Below, in pieces: positions 8,068-15,632 of a stretch of 41,046 nucleotides of DNA (its first letter is position 1; each line of letters starts with the position of its first letter). The notes under the pieces are model-generated. The model was not told where the DNA came from. It searched no databases and was given only the letters and a program-made list of their open reading frames with translations. A program made the translations under genes and the position numbers. The stretch is from the NCBI GenBank assembly GCA_964591275.1, contig CAZQAE010000045.1, positions 1-41,046 of the forward strand, given 5' to 3'. Source of the DNA: G963674685 sp964591275 (GTDB lineage Bacteria > Lernaellota > Lernaellaia > JACKCT01).

Positions 8068-9735
8068 ATGAAGAAACTAATCGGCATTCTTCTTTTCATT
8101 GTCGTCGTTCTCGCTGCGGCGGTGCTCTACGTTTTCACGCGGTCCCCCAAGCCTCTTGATCGCCCGCACATCATCATCGCGCTCATCGACACGATGCGCG
8201 CCGACCACGTGGGCTGCTACGGGTATCCCAGGCCGACAACTCCATTCATTGATTCGCTCGCGGCAAAAGGGACCATCTACGAAAACGTGTATTCGCCCAC
8301 ATCCTGGACGCTTCCCGCCCTGGCGACCATTTTCCTGGGCCTCAACCCACAGCAGCACGGCGTAACCGAAGGTCTGCAAACCCTTGGCGTGCTGGCTTAT
8401 CAGCATCAACTTTCTTCCAAATACCGAACTGTGACCGAACGCCTGGCCAGCGAAGACTACCTGACCATCGGTTTTTCGACCAACATCCACATTGCGGCGT
8501 CCACCGGATTCGGCCAGGGTTTCTCGACCTTTCGCGAGGCGATCAGCAGCAACGCGGAGATGGTGGAGCAGATGGTGACCGATAACCTGGGACGCTTCCG
8601 CGAGGCCAACTATCACGGCAAGCCTTATTTTCTTTTCATGCACTTTTTCGATCCGCACACGCCGTATTTAGTCCGTGAGCCGTACATTAAGGAGGTTGCG
8701 CCCAACCTGGACACGGACGCCTTCCTGGCCGCCAGCCCGATGAACGGAGACCTGATGTACGGTTTTAAAGCCGGTCACTTCAGGGACCATCCCGAGCAGA
8801 TCCAAGCCTTGAAGGACGTGTACGATTCGGAGATCGCCGCTACGGACGCGGCCCTGGGCCGCATCATCGCCAGCCTGCCCGGCTCGGACCGCGCAGTCAT
8901 CATCGTTTTGTCGGATCACGGCGAAGCATTTTATGAGCATGAAACCATGCTGCACGGATACGACCTGAATGAGGAAACTGTGCGCGTGCCACTGATAATC
9001 CGCGAACCGATGAGACCCAAGCCCTCCCCGGGCGGTCGCCGCGTCAAGGATTTCGTGGGACTCATCGACGTGGCGCCGACGGTTCTAGGCTACGCGGGCG
9101 CTATGCACGACGACCTGCCCGGAGTGGATATTTCTAAGGCGATACCTGAGCGGCGTACATTTCCCTTTCACCTGCATCGCGGCCTCGTGCAAATGCACGG
9201 CGCCATGATCTGGCCGAAAAAACTGATTGTCGACACAAAAAGCAAAACTAATGAACTGTACGATTTAAACGTCGATCCCCTGGAAAAGAATCCGATCGAT
9301 ATTGGAACGAACGAGCAGGAATTGAGAAAAGCCGCTGAGCAGGCAGCCAGGATCGAGCCTGAAGTCAAAGCCGTTTTGGTGCGCAACGAATTTGTCATCA
9401 ATAAAGAGCAGTTACAAGCGCTTGGTTATTTGACCAAGGGCCGCCAGGCACAAAAGGGCGGAAAGAACGGACCCACAATATCGGCGACCCCATTGCCAAC
9501 CCCCTGGGTCGTCGAACTCAATGTGTGTCAGACCCTTCGCGCCATCAAGAAAAAATGCGCTATGTTGGACCCCACTGAGCAAAAGGCGTGCGTGAAAGAA
9601 CACCTTGCCGATCTCGTAGAAAAAACCTGTCACAAGGCATCATCTTATAATTATCGGAAGAAGTGCGAGTTCATGCGCCTGGATTCCGCCTTGCGAATCT
9701 GCGAGCGCTCCCAGGCGGGTAACCTTAATCCTTAA
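8068..9735 (+). CDS. Sulfatase / alkaline-phosphatase superfamily membrane-anchored hydrolase
   Basis: 555 residues. Residues 1-24 form an N-terminal membrane anchor or signal. The sulfatase fold follows: HIIIALIDTMRADHVGCYGYPRPTTPFIDSL (metal-binding Asp), HFFDPHTPY, and IIVLSDHGEAFYEH with HGYDLNEETVRVPLII. The canonical C/S-x-P-x-R formylglycine motif is replaced by SWTLPALATIFLG, with Thr81 in the nucleophile position and Leu where Arg is expected. Typical FGly sulfatase chemistry is therefore unlikely, and a Thr nucleophile as in LtaS-type phosphotransferases is possible. The last ~75 residues form a Cys-rich tail (VCQTLR, KKCAML, KACVKE, KTCHK, KKCEF, RICER) that is not part of the catalytic fold. 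It is divergent from the lipoprotein at 7236. Confidence 0.82.
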   Translation: MKKLIGILLFIVVVLAAAVLYVFTRSPKPLDRPHIIIALIDTMRADHVGCYGYPRPTTPFIDSLAAKGTIYENVYSPTSWTLPALATIFLGLNPQQHGVTEGLQTLGVLAYQHQLSSKYRTVTERLASEDYLTIGFSTNIHIAASTGFGQGFSTFREAISSNAEMVEQMVTDNLGRFREANYHGKPYFLFMHFFDPHTPYLVREPYIKEVAPNLDTDAFLAASPMNGDLMYGFKAGHFRDHPEQIQALKDVYDSEIAATDAALGRIIASLPGSDRAVIIVLSDHGEAFYEHETMLHGYDLNEETVRVPLIIREPMRPKPSPGGRRVKDFVGLIDVAPTVLGYAGAMHDDLPGVDISKAIPERRTFPFHLHRGLVQMHGAMIWPKKLIVDTKSKTNELYDLNVDPLEKNPIDIGTNEQELRKAAEQAARIEPEVKAVLVRNEFVINKEQLQALGYLTKGRQAQKGGKNGPTISATPLPTPWVVELNVCQTLRAIKKKCAMLDPTEQKACVKEHLADLVEKTCHKASSYNYRKKCEFMRLDSALRICERSQAGNLNP

Positions 9736-9940
9736 CATTTCGACACAACGCATTATTTCATCCTTCGCCGGAGAAAATATTGTGATCGTTTCGATGATTT
9801 TTCGACATACCGTATATTTTCACACACACACTCATTGAGGTATTTCCCTAGAGATAATTCTTGAGGGTAATCGGGATTCCCTGACGCGAACTAAAGGTTT
9901 TTCCGCAATGGAAAACAGCCAAAAAACGCTCTAATAGTGC

Positions 9941-9969
9941 TTGACGAAATATTCATCCTTAAATACGAT
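9941..9969 (+). promoter_or_regulatory. Sigma70-type promoter upstream of the 9988 membrane protein
   Basis: TTGACG (9941-9946), a 17-base spacer, then TACGAT (9964-9969). The predicted transcript start is only about 12 bases before the ATG at 9988, which leaves room for the GAGGGAG ribosome site. The rest of 9736-9940 shows no gene. Confidence 0.55.
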
Positions 9970-9987
9970 GGCAGCATGAGGGAGTAG

Positions 9988-11070
9988 ATGCGCTTTAGTG
10001 GGCGGCGCAGCCATGAAAGTGAAAAAGTCGTGCAATTGTCGGGAATGGAGGGTACTGTGTTCCTTGTTATTCTACTGATTGTTCTTGAGGGGCTGCTCGT
10101 CATTTTTTATCCGATGGTGCTGCTGGTTTTTCCAGCCTGCGTTTTGGCCATCACCGCCGCCGTTACCACTTTCGAGGTGATGAAAAGAAATAAATTATCT
10201 CAATTGAAGTCAAAAGCCATGTTGTCCGAGATGCTCAAGCCCACGTATTTCAACAATAAGCTCACGTGGAATATTGACGACGTAAAAGTCGAATTTTTCG
10301 GCAAGGCAAGTCGTGAACTGGCCATCGCGGCTGGAGTCGGACTTTTCACTTCATTCGTCACCCTGCAGATGTCCACCAGGGTCTATGATACATACCAGGA
10401 TGTTTGGTCCACCATGATGGCCGATGCACCGGCGATCACGATGCTGGGATTCATTTTCACGATGATCATTTTCTTCGCCATTGCCGCGCAATTGGCCGAC
10501 CCTTTCAACGTTTTTAAACTGGCCGCCAATAAGGCCGTAAAAAATGCCCGGTTGGAAGCCGAAAGCGTGTTCACGGAAAGGCTCGATAAACTACACAAAT
10601 CAACAGATGACGTAGCCAAAGAGGCTGCCGGCTTCGGCGTTGTTTTTCGTCGGGCTTATGACGCGGAAATCGTAGCATTTATCCAGAAAAACAGTAAAGA
10701 CCTTTACCTTAAACAAAAGGACTTCATTCAAGTTATTGACCAGGTTGCCGAAGGCGCCGAGGACGACTTGGAAAAATTGATGAAGGTGAGGCGGCGATAC
10801 GATGCGGCGAAGGATCTCTTAAAAAGCGTCGGGGCGCTGGTAAAAAAATCGGGAACCCTGTCCCACATGAAGCAATTGGAATCCATTGACCAGTTACTCC
10901 AATCCGAAAAACTGATGGGGTTTTTGCCTGACAAACAGTGGCAGGAATTTGCCGATTCCCTCAAGCAACTCGCCGGTCGCCTCAAAACGCTTCGAGAGGA
11001 TGTCAAAAATCCTCGGGACCCTGAAACGACAGAGATAAAAAAGAGGAAATTCCCGAAATTCGGGCGATAA
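9988..11070 (+). CDS. Unknown membrane protein with C-terminal coiled-coil region
   Basis: 360 residues. GAGGGAG precedes the ATG at 9988. An in-frame ATG at 10045, just before the first hydrophobic segment, is an alternative start. About residues 23-65 contain two closely spaced membrane segments (VFLVILLIVLEGLLVIF, MVLLVFPACVLAITAAV). About 110-170 contain two more (LAIAAGVGLFTSFVTL, AITMLGFIFTMIIFFAIAA). The last ~190 residues are charged and helical (TERLDKLHKSTDDVAKEA, EGAEDDLEKLMKVRRRYDAAKDLLKS) and end in a basic tail. The layout resembles a membrane-anchored coiled-coil protein. I recognise no family. It has its own promoter and no evident operon partner. Confidence 0.7.
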   Translation: MRFSGRRSHESEKVVQLSGMEGTVFLVILLIVLEGLLVIFYPMVLLVFPACVLAITAAVTTFEVMKRNKLSQLKSKAMLSEMLKPTYFNNKLTWNIDDVKVEFFGKASRELAIAAGVGLFTSFVTLQMSTRVYDTYQDVWSTMMADAPAITMLGFIFTMIIFFAIAAQLADPFNVFKLAANKAVKNARLEAESVFTERLDKLHKSTDDVAKEAAGFGVVFRRAYDAEIVAFIQKNSKDLYLKQKDFIQVIDQVAEGAEDDLEKLMKVRRRYDAAKDLLKSVGALVKKSGTLSHMKQLESIDQLLQSEKLMGFLPDKQWQEFADSLKQLAGRLKTLREDVKNPRDPETTEIKKRKFPKFGR

Positions 11071-11117
11071 CGCCGAAAATGAACGACCAAAATAGGGCAA
11101 GCTAAAATGCTCGGTTG

Positions 11118-12779
11118 CTATGGCCCGGTTTTGGCGTTCGGACCAACCCTATACAAGCTTTCCGTCTCATCCGAATAAACCGGCTCTCCAAAAGCTCCAA
11201 GGCAAAGATCATTGATGATGTCCGCACCGGGAACACGGCGGTGAACCACGGCGAAGGCGATTCCCTTTTCTGTCATGGATTCCACATCAAGCGCGGGATC
11301 CGGCATGGATTTGAATTGATAAATCGACAAATCCTCCATCGGCTTGAGCAGGACATCCAACAAGGTATTCACTCCGAAATAACTCCTGTCAAAAGGATTT
11401 GGTAGATCAGGAAGCGGCTGCCCGCCGAGGATGGGCCTGCCGTGTCGGCTCTGGTGAAAAAGCCACCGGCTGTTAGTGTAGAAATCCCGCGTGACCGGAA
11501 GTTCCAAAACAGCCCCCGCCTCGCTGTGCTCGGTTAACACACTATAAACTTCCGGTGATCGAACCGGCCTGGCAGCGTTCGGTAAAACAGCAACCAGCGT
11601 TGCAATAGCCGCGATGGCAACGAAGATGCGTCCGACCAGCGCGTGGGGAAAACCGATTTCGTCGGCGGATTCCAGGAAGCGGCGCAAATTTATCGCCGTC
11701 GCGGTGCCGAGACAAAGGTGAAACCCAATGGCGAAGCGATAAGGAAATCGAACACGCCAGCCTCCGGGGAAGGCGCCAAGGATTGCCGCAGGACCGGGAA
11801 TGCCGGTGCTGTGACCCAGGATGTGAACAACCGGTCCCAAAGCCAGCAGAAAAAATGAGCCACCGGCCAAAAGCCAGAAACGGTATCCCTTGGGTGCCTT
11901 GTAGAGTCCCGCCAAAGCGACCAATAGCAAAAGATAGCTGATCGTGCGCGGATAGGGTCGCGTAAAGAAAAAAGGTTCCAGCAAGTCCCATGAAGCGCTG
12001 GCGGGGTCCACCGAGGCCGCCGCTGCCGCATCGAATGCCGCGCTTTCCATGCTCCTGATGATCGGCCATGCCGCGGGGATCGACAGCGTGATCCCAAGCG
12101 CCAATGCGGGAAGGGCGCGCCCCAGCGCAACTTTGACTCCGCTGTCGATAGCCGCCTGAAAGGCCGCGAAAACGAGAAAGGCAAAAGCCGTGAGGCCGAA
12201 ATATGGATTGAAGGAAAAAGCCAGGGCTGCTGTCGCGCCGGCGAAAGCGATATAAAAAGCACCACCCCTGTCGAACATCCGCACTGTGGCGAAGGCAGCC
12301 AATGGGACGACGGCGAAAGCAGCCAGTTCCGGATTGCCGAATCGAATTTCCTCCATACCGTAAAGGCCGCAGCCGAAGCAGATCGCCGCAAAGAGCGCCG
12401 GTTTTGCATCGCCGCTGATTTCGGAAAAGAATAAATATGCCGCCAACGCCGTCAGAATCAGGGCCAAAATACCGGCGAAATTCTGGGTGTAAATCGGACC
12501 CGCCGAATTTGTCAGAGGCGCCAGCAACGCAGGCCAGACCACGCCACCCAGATGCGGCCAGAGGTTCAGGTCGTCGGGAAAGCCCAGCGCGGAATTGGCG
12601 GACAATGCGTCGCCGTCTCCGGTAACAAAACGGGTAGCCTGCTTTGTCAGCCACATGGTGTTCCAGATGTCTGAATCTTCAGTGGCGATGGTCGCGCCGT
12701 TCATGCCCCCCATGCCAGGGTAACAAAGAACCAACGAGATCAGGACGATGAGCGTCAGGGCGAAAATGTGATCTCTCAT
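11118..12779 (-). CDS. Polytopic membrane protein, possible GT-C-type glycosyltransferase
   Basis: 553 residues with about ten or more hydrophobic segments. The N-terminus is a membrane segment followed by an acidic loop, ATEDSDIWNTMWLTKQ, in the place where GT-C glycosyltransferases carry a catalytic Asp in their first external loop. LALGPVVHILGHSTGIPGPAAILGAFPGGWRVRFPYRF occurs in the second half. A soluble C-terminal domain (SVLTEHSEAGAVLELPVTRDFY, FAVVHRRVPGADI) ends the protein. Proteins of this layout move sugars or act on lipid-linked substrates, but this is inference from topology. The ATG at 12779 overlaps the stop of the radical SAM gene by four bases (ATGA), so the two are co-translated. 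Confidence 0.65.
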   Translation of the reverse strand: MRDHIFALTLIVLISLVLCYPGMGGMNGATIATEDSDIWNTMWLTKQATRFVTGDGDALSANSALGFPDDLNLWPHLGGVVWPALLAPLTNSAGPIYTQNFAGILALILTALAAYLFFSEISGDAKPALFAAICFGCGLYGMEEIRFGNPELAAFAVVPLAAFATVRMFDRGGAFYIAFAGATAALAFSFNPYFGLTAFAFLVFAAFQAAIDSGVKVALGRALPALALGITLSIPAAWPIIRSMESAAFDAAAAASVDPASASWDLLEPFFFTRPYPRTISYLLLLVALAGLYKAPKGYRFWLLAGGSFFLLALGPVVHILGHSTGIPGPAAILGAFPGGWRVRFPYRFAIGFHLCLGTATAINLRRFLESADEIGFPHALVGRIFVAIAAIATLVAVLPNAARPVRSPEVYSVLTEHSEAGAVLELPVTRDFYTNSRWLFHQSRHGRPILGGQPLPDLPNPFDRSYFGVNTLLDVLLKPMEDLSIYQFKSMPDPALDVESMTEKGIAFAVVHRRVPGADIINDLCLGAFGEPVYSDETESLYRVGPNAKTGP

Positions 12780-14299
12780 GAGTCCGCCTCACCGCGCCAG
12801 GGGCTTTGTCGGTAGTGCCGGATCATGCCCGACTCACGCAGCATCGAAAAGTAACGACGATTGATGTCGTGATTGTCGCAACGGCGGCAGCGCTCGGTGA
12901 AAAGAGGGGAACCGTCAAGGAGCGGCATGTCCCGGTTTTGTTTCAGGTCAAGCGCCGCCAACCGATAGCGCTGATAATCGGCGCCGCTCCATAGCTTTTC
13001 GATGCCGCCGTCCGCGAGATGTCCCACCGGTTTGACCACGCAGCATAAGGACAGCGTCCCGTCGCATTTGGCCAGACCCAGCAGCCAGCCGATGATGCAA
13101 CCCTGTTCGATAAATTCGTCCGGCGTCCAATTGTCCGGGTTGTCACGGGCGCTGCGCACCATCGGCTCAAAGGCCTCCCATAGCTCGACGCCGCCCTTTT
13201 CGCAAATTTCCCTGACGGCGGGCAGATCCCGTGCAATGGCGCTTAGGTCCTCGTCGGACAGGGCCAGCTTTTGATTATGCTCATCAACCCGAATGAGTTG
13301 CGGACGAAAGGCATCGAATCCCAAATCCACGGCCTGCTCGGCCATCGCCGGAAGTTCGCGGGCATTCGCGGCGCATACCACATGCACGGCGGACGCCTTT
13401 GGCAGACCCTTTTCGCCCTTGGACCGATATTGGAAAAGGAATCGCAGGTTTTCCAAAACTCTGTCATAGCCCTTTTCCCCTTGCCGTGGATGCAAAATGC
13501 CATAACTTTTTTTGGAGCCGCCGGAGATAGTGCAAAACATCTCGTCGCAGCCGGCGTCCACAACCCGCCGCGACAGTTCCTGCGTCAGCAATAGGCCGTT
13601 GGTGAAAAAATTGACGCGAAGGCCAAGTTTTTTTGGAAGCAGCACCATTTCCAGAAAGTCGGGATGCACCGTCGGCTCGCCGTTTCCCAGAACGGTGACG
13701 CCGTCCACGCCCATGCGGGCCAGTTCGCGGACCTGCGCGGCGTATTGTGCAAAAGGCATGCGGCCCTGGATAAATTCTTTGCTCGGCTTGCGCTCCGGCG
13801 AATGGATGTTGCAGTACAGGCAGTTTTCGTTGCAGGAGTTTTCCACCTCGAAAACGAACCAATGCGGACCGACGAGGGCCGTGCGGCAAACAATGCCCAA
13901 AAGCCGCAGGATGTCGGCCTCGGGGAGATCGCCGGCGTTGCGGGCGGCGCTTTGGATAATCTCACGCAGATCATCATCCATAACACGCATAAGAATGCCG
14001 TGCGCGCCGAGGACTTTATTCAGACCGTCTAAGTGAAACTCGAAGCGGCGCGGCAATTCGGAAACCGGAGAAGGCGCGAGGGGAAGCGCGGTGATCGAAC
14101 GACCGATAAGCTTCGCGGCGTAGTCGGCGATCTTATCGAGAAAAAAGGCGTTGTCGCGCACCACGCCGATCACGAGCTGACGCCCGGCGCGCACGCCGGC
14201 CTCAACCGTAGCGTAATCCCCCGGCTTGCCGGCGATGCGGTCATGCATCTTTGCGCCGTTGCCAAAAAGCACGAGCGCTTTGTGCGCCTTCGTCGTCAT
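12776..14299 (-). CDS. Radical SAM protein with SPASM-like C-terminal cluster region
   Basis: About 507 residues. I place the start at the ATG at 14299 (MTTKAHKALVLFGNG). The frame also opens at a GTG at 14374, and neither has a good ribosome site. The N-terminal ~145 residues are unassigned. The radical SAM core begins at HWFVFEVENSCNENCLYC with Cys156, Cys160 and Cys163 to bind the 4Fe-4S cluster, then GVTVLGNGEPTVHPDF and VNFFTNGLLL. The C-terminus has CIIGWLLGLAKCDGTLSLCC and ERCRRCDNHD, a SPASM/twitch-type auxiliary cluster arrangement typical of peptide- or sugar-modifying enzymes. It is translationally coupled to the membrane protein downstream. The substrate is unknown. Confidence 0.82.
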   Translation of the reverse strand: MTTKAHKALVLFGNGAKMHDRIAGKPGDYATVEAGVRAGRQLVIGVVRDNAFFLDKIADYAAKLIGRSITALPLAPSPVSELPRRFEFHLDGLNKVLGAHGILMRVMDDDLREIIQSAARNAGDLPEADILRLLGIVCRTALVGPHWFVFEVENSCNENCLYCNIHSPERKPSKEFIQGRMPFAQYAAQVRELARMGVDGVTVLGNGEPTVHPDFLEMVLLPKKLGLRVNFFTNGLLLTQELSRRVVDAGCDEMFCTISGGSKKSYGILHPRQGEKGYDRVLENLRFLFQYRSKGEKGLPKASAVHVVCAANARELPAMAEQAVDLGFDAFRPQLIRVDEHNQKLALSDEDLSAIARDLPAVREICEKGGVELWEAFEPMVRSARDNPDNWTPDEFIEQGCIIGWLLGLAKCDGTLSLCCVVKPVGHLADGGIEKLWSGADYQRYRLAALDLKQNRDMPLLDGSPLFTERCRRCDNHDINRRYFSMLRESGMIRHYRQSPWRGEADS

Positions 14300-14442
14300 G
14301 CGCGAAAGCGTATCACGCACGTCACATTTAGTGAAGAAAAGTAAAGAAAAGGATGAAAGGCGAGTGTGCGTCACAGAAGTGAGCTTTATAAAAACTCCTT
14401 AAAAAAACCGTGAGAAATTTGTAGTACGTCATCTACAATACC

Positions 14443-14668
14443 TTGCCCGTAAGGGCAAAGCAGCAATAGCCCATAGCGCAAGCTATGGGAAAACGGTGTG
14501 TTTTTAGATCAAAAAAGCCCATGAAATGGGCGAAGGAATTGTTTTAAAACTTGTTTTGTATCGCCCATTTCATGGGCTAATCCTAAATTCTGACTTAAAA
14601 AATTCTGGCTCTTAATTCCCACAGCTCACGCTGCGGGCTATTACTGCATCGCCTGTTTCACAGGCTAA
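14443..14668. repeat. Composite palindromic REP/REPIN-like element, copy 1
   Basis: Six hairpins lie in mirrored order: 14443-14458, 14467-14489 (TAGCCC start, stem CCCATAGC / GCTATGGG), 14517-14531 (GCCCAT gaa ATGGGC), then inverted 14563-14577 (GCCCAT ttc ATGGGC), 14618-14640 (CCCACAGC / GCTGCGGG then CTA) and 14651-14665 (GCCTGT ttc ACAGGC). The outer-to-second hairpin spacers match across the mirror (GCAGCAATAGCCC on the left, GCAGTAATAGCCC on the reversed right). It fills the gap between the lipoprotein stop and the radical SAM start and holds no gene. Confidence 0.8.
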
Positions 14669-14681
14669 CAATAAAGTTTCC

Positions 14682-15371
14682 TCAGCGGTATTGCCAATCC
14701 AGGACCTTTTCCGCCAAACCGTCCGATTCCCGGATGATGCGGACCGCGCCGACAGGCATAGCGCATCCAGTTCCTTCCACTCGTTTCATGATCATGCCCC
14801 AATGAAAACTTTGAATTCCTCCGGTGTTTTGGCAACCGGAAAATAAAAAGGGCAGCGAATAGCGGCAGTCGCCCAGCGCGCCGCTGGCGTCGGCGAAAAC
14901 GGTGAAGCATACGCCATCGCCGGAAATGAATGCCGAAACGCCGAAGCCTGAATCCGATGATGATCGGTCGTTGTAATCCAGCTTGAGCGATCCGTCGCCG
15001 GACTGCTCGCGAAAAGTGATATCGTAGATATTCAGCGCGGAACCTGTGCCGCCGGTTTCGTCGTAGACAATCAACAGGAAGTCGAGGACATATCTGCCTT
15101 CGACGACGGGCGGAGCATCGCCGTAATGGATTGGCATGCCGGCGGCTTCAAGCGCTTCGATGTCGCCTGAGTTTAGGAAATCGTTCACTCCATCGGGGAC
15201 GCCTTCGATTGCGCTTGCGGTGTCGTCGTCGCCGCCGTCATCGTCGGTTTCATCCAATAGGCCGCCTCCCGCCTCGCTGTCGTCCTCAACACTGCCGCAG
15301 GCGGCGGCAAAGGCGATGATTCCGGCTGCAGCCAGTATCAAAACGATGATGGCAATTCTTTTTGTGAGCAT
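14682..15371 (-). CDS. Lipoprotein with Asp-rich linker, unknown function
   Basis: 229 residues. The ATG at 15371 was chosen because GGAGG lies 8 bases upstream and it starts a clean lipoprotein signal (MLTKRIAIIVLILAAAGIIAFAAAC). The frame is open 27 codons further upstream without sense. After the lipobox comes GSVEDDSEAGGG, then TDDDGGDDDTAS, and from about residue 50 a beta-rich domain (VEGRYVLDFLLIVYDETGG, GSLKLDYNDRSSSDSGFGVSAFISGDGVCFTVF). Cys residues late in the chain (GDCRYS, SGCQNTG, GTGCAMP) may form disulfides. I recognise no family. It stands alone, separated from the radical SAM gene by the palindromic element. Confidence 0.7.
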   Translation of the reverse strand: MLTKRIAIIVLILAAAGIIAFAAACGSVEDDSEAGGGLLDETDDDGGDDDTASAIEGVPDGVNDFLNSGDIEALEAAGMPIHYGDAPPVVEGRYVLDFLLIVYDETGGTGSALNIYDITFREQSGDGSLKLDYNDRSSSDSGFGVSAFISGDGVCFTVFADASGALGDCRYSLPFLFSGCQNTGGIQSFHWGMIMKRVEGTGCAMPVGAVRIIRESDGLAEKVLDWQYR

Positions 15372-15632
15372 CTTCCAAGCCTCCAATGACCAGATGCTAA
15401 AGTGCATGAAAGCGCGTGAAAAGAAAAGAGCCGCCTGCTTAGGTTGCGCCATATTACGGATTTTGGCCTGCTCGGAATAATGGGTGAATTTGCTCGGAGT
15501 TTTTCGGCTGCATCTTCATGAGTCGCTGAAGACTTGGCGAAGGAGGTTCACCGGGTTTTGGGGGTAAATATGGCCATTTCCTGGTGATTTCTGTAGAACA
15601 ATATTGCCGAATTGTCATGCATTATCAATAAC

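Noticed and set aside
11542..12654. 370-codon minus-strand frame overlapping the membrane protein
   Set aside because: Arg/Ser/Cys-rich composition typical of an out-of-frame reading of the high-G+C membrane protein gene.
14443..14668. Series of ordinary intrinsic terminators
   Set aside because: Hairpins are mirrored, framed by shared TAGCCC / GGGCGA text, lack T-runs and recur in the same order at 20859-21094.
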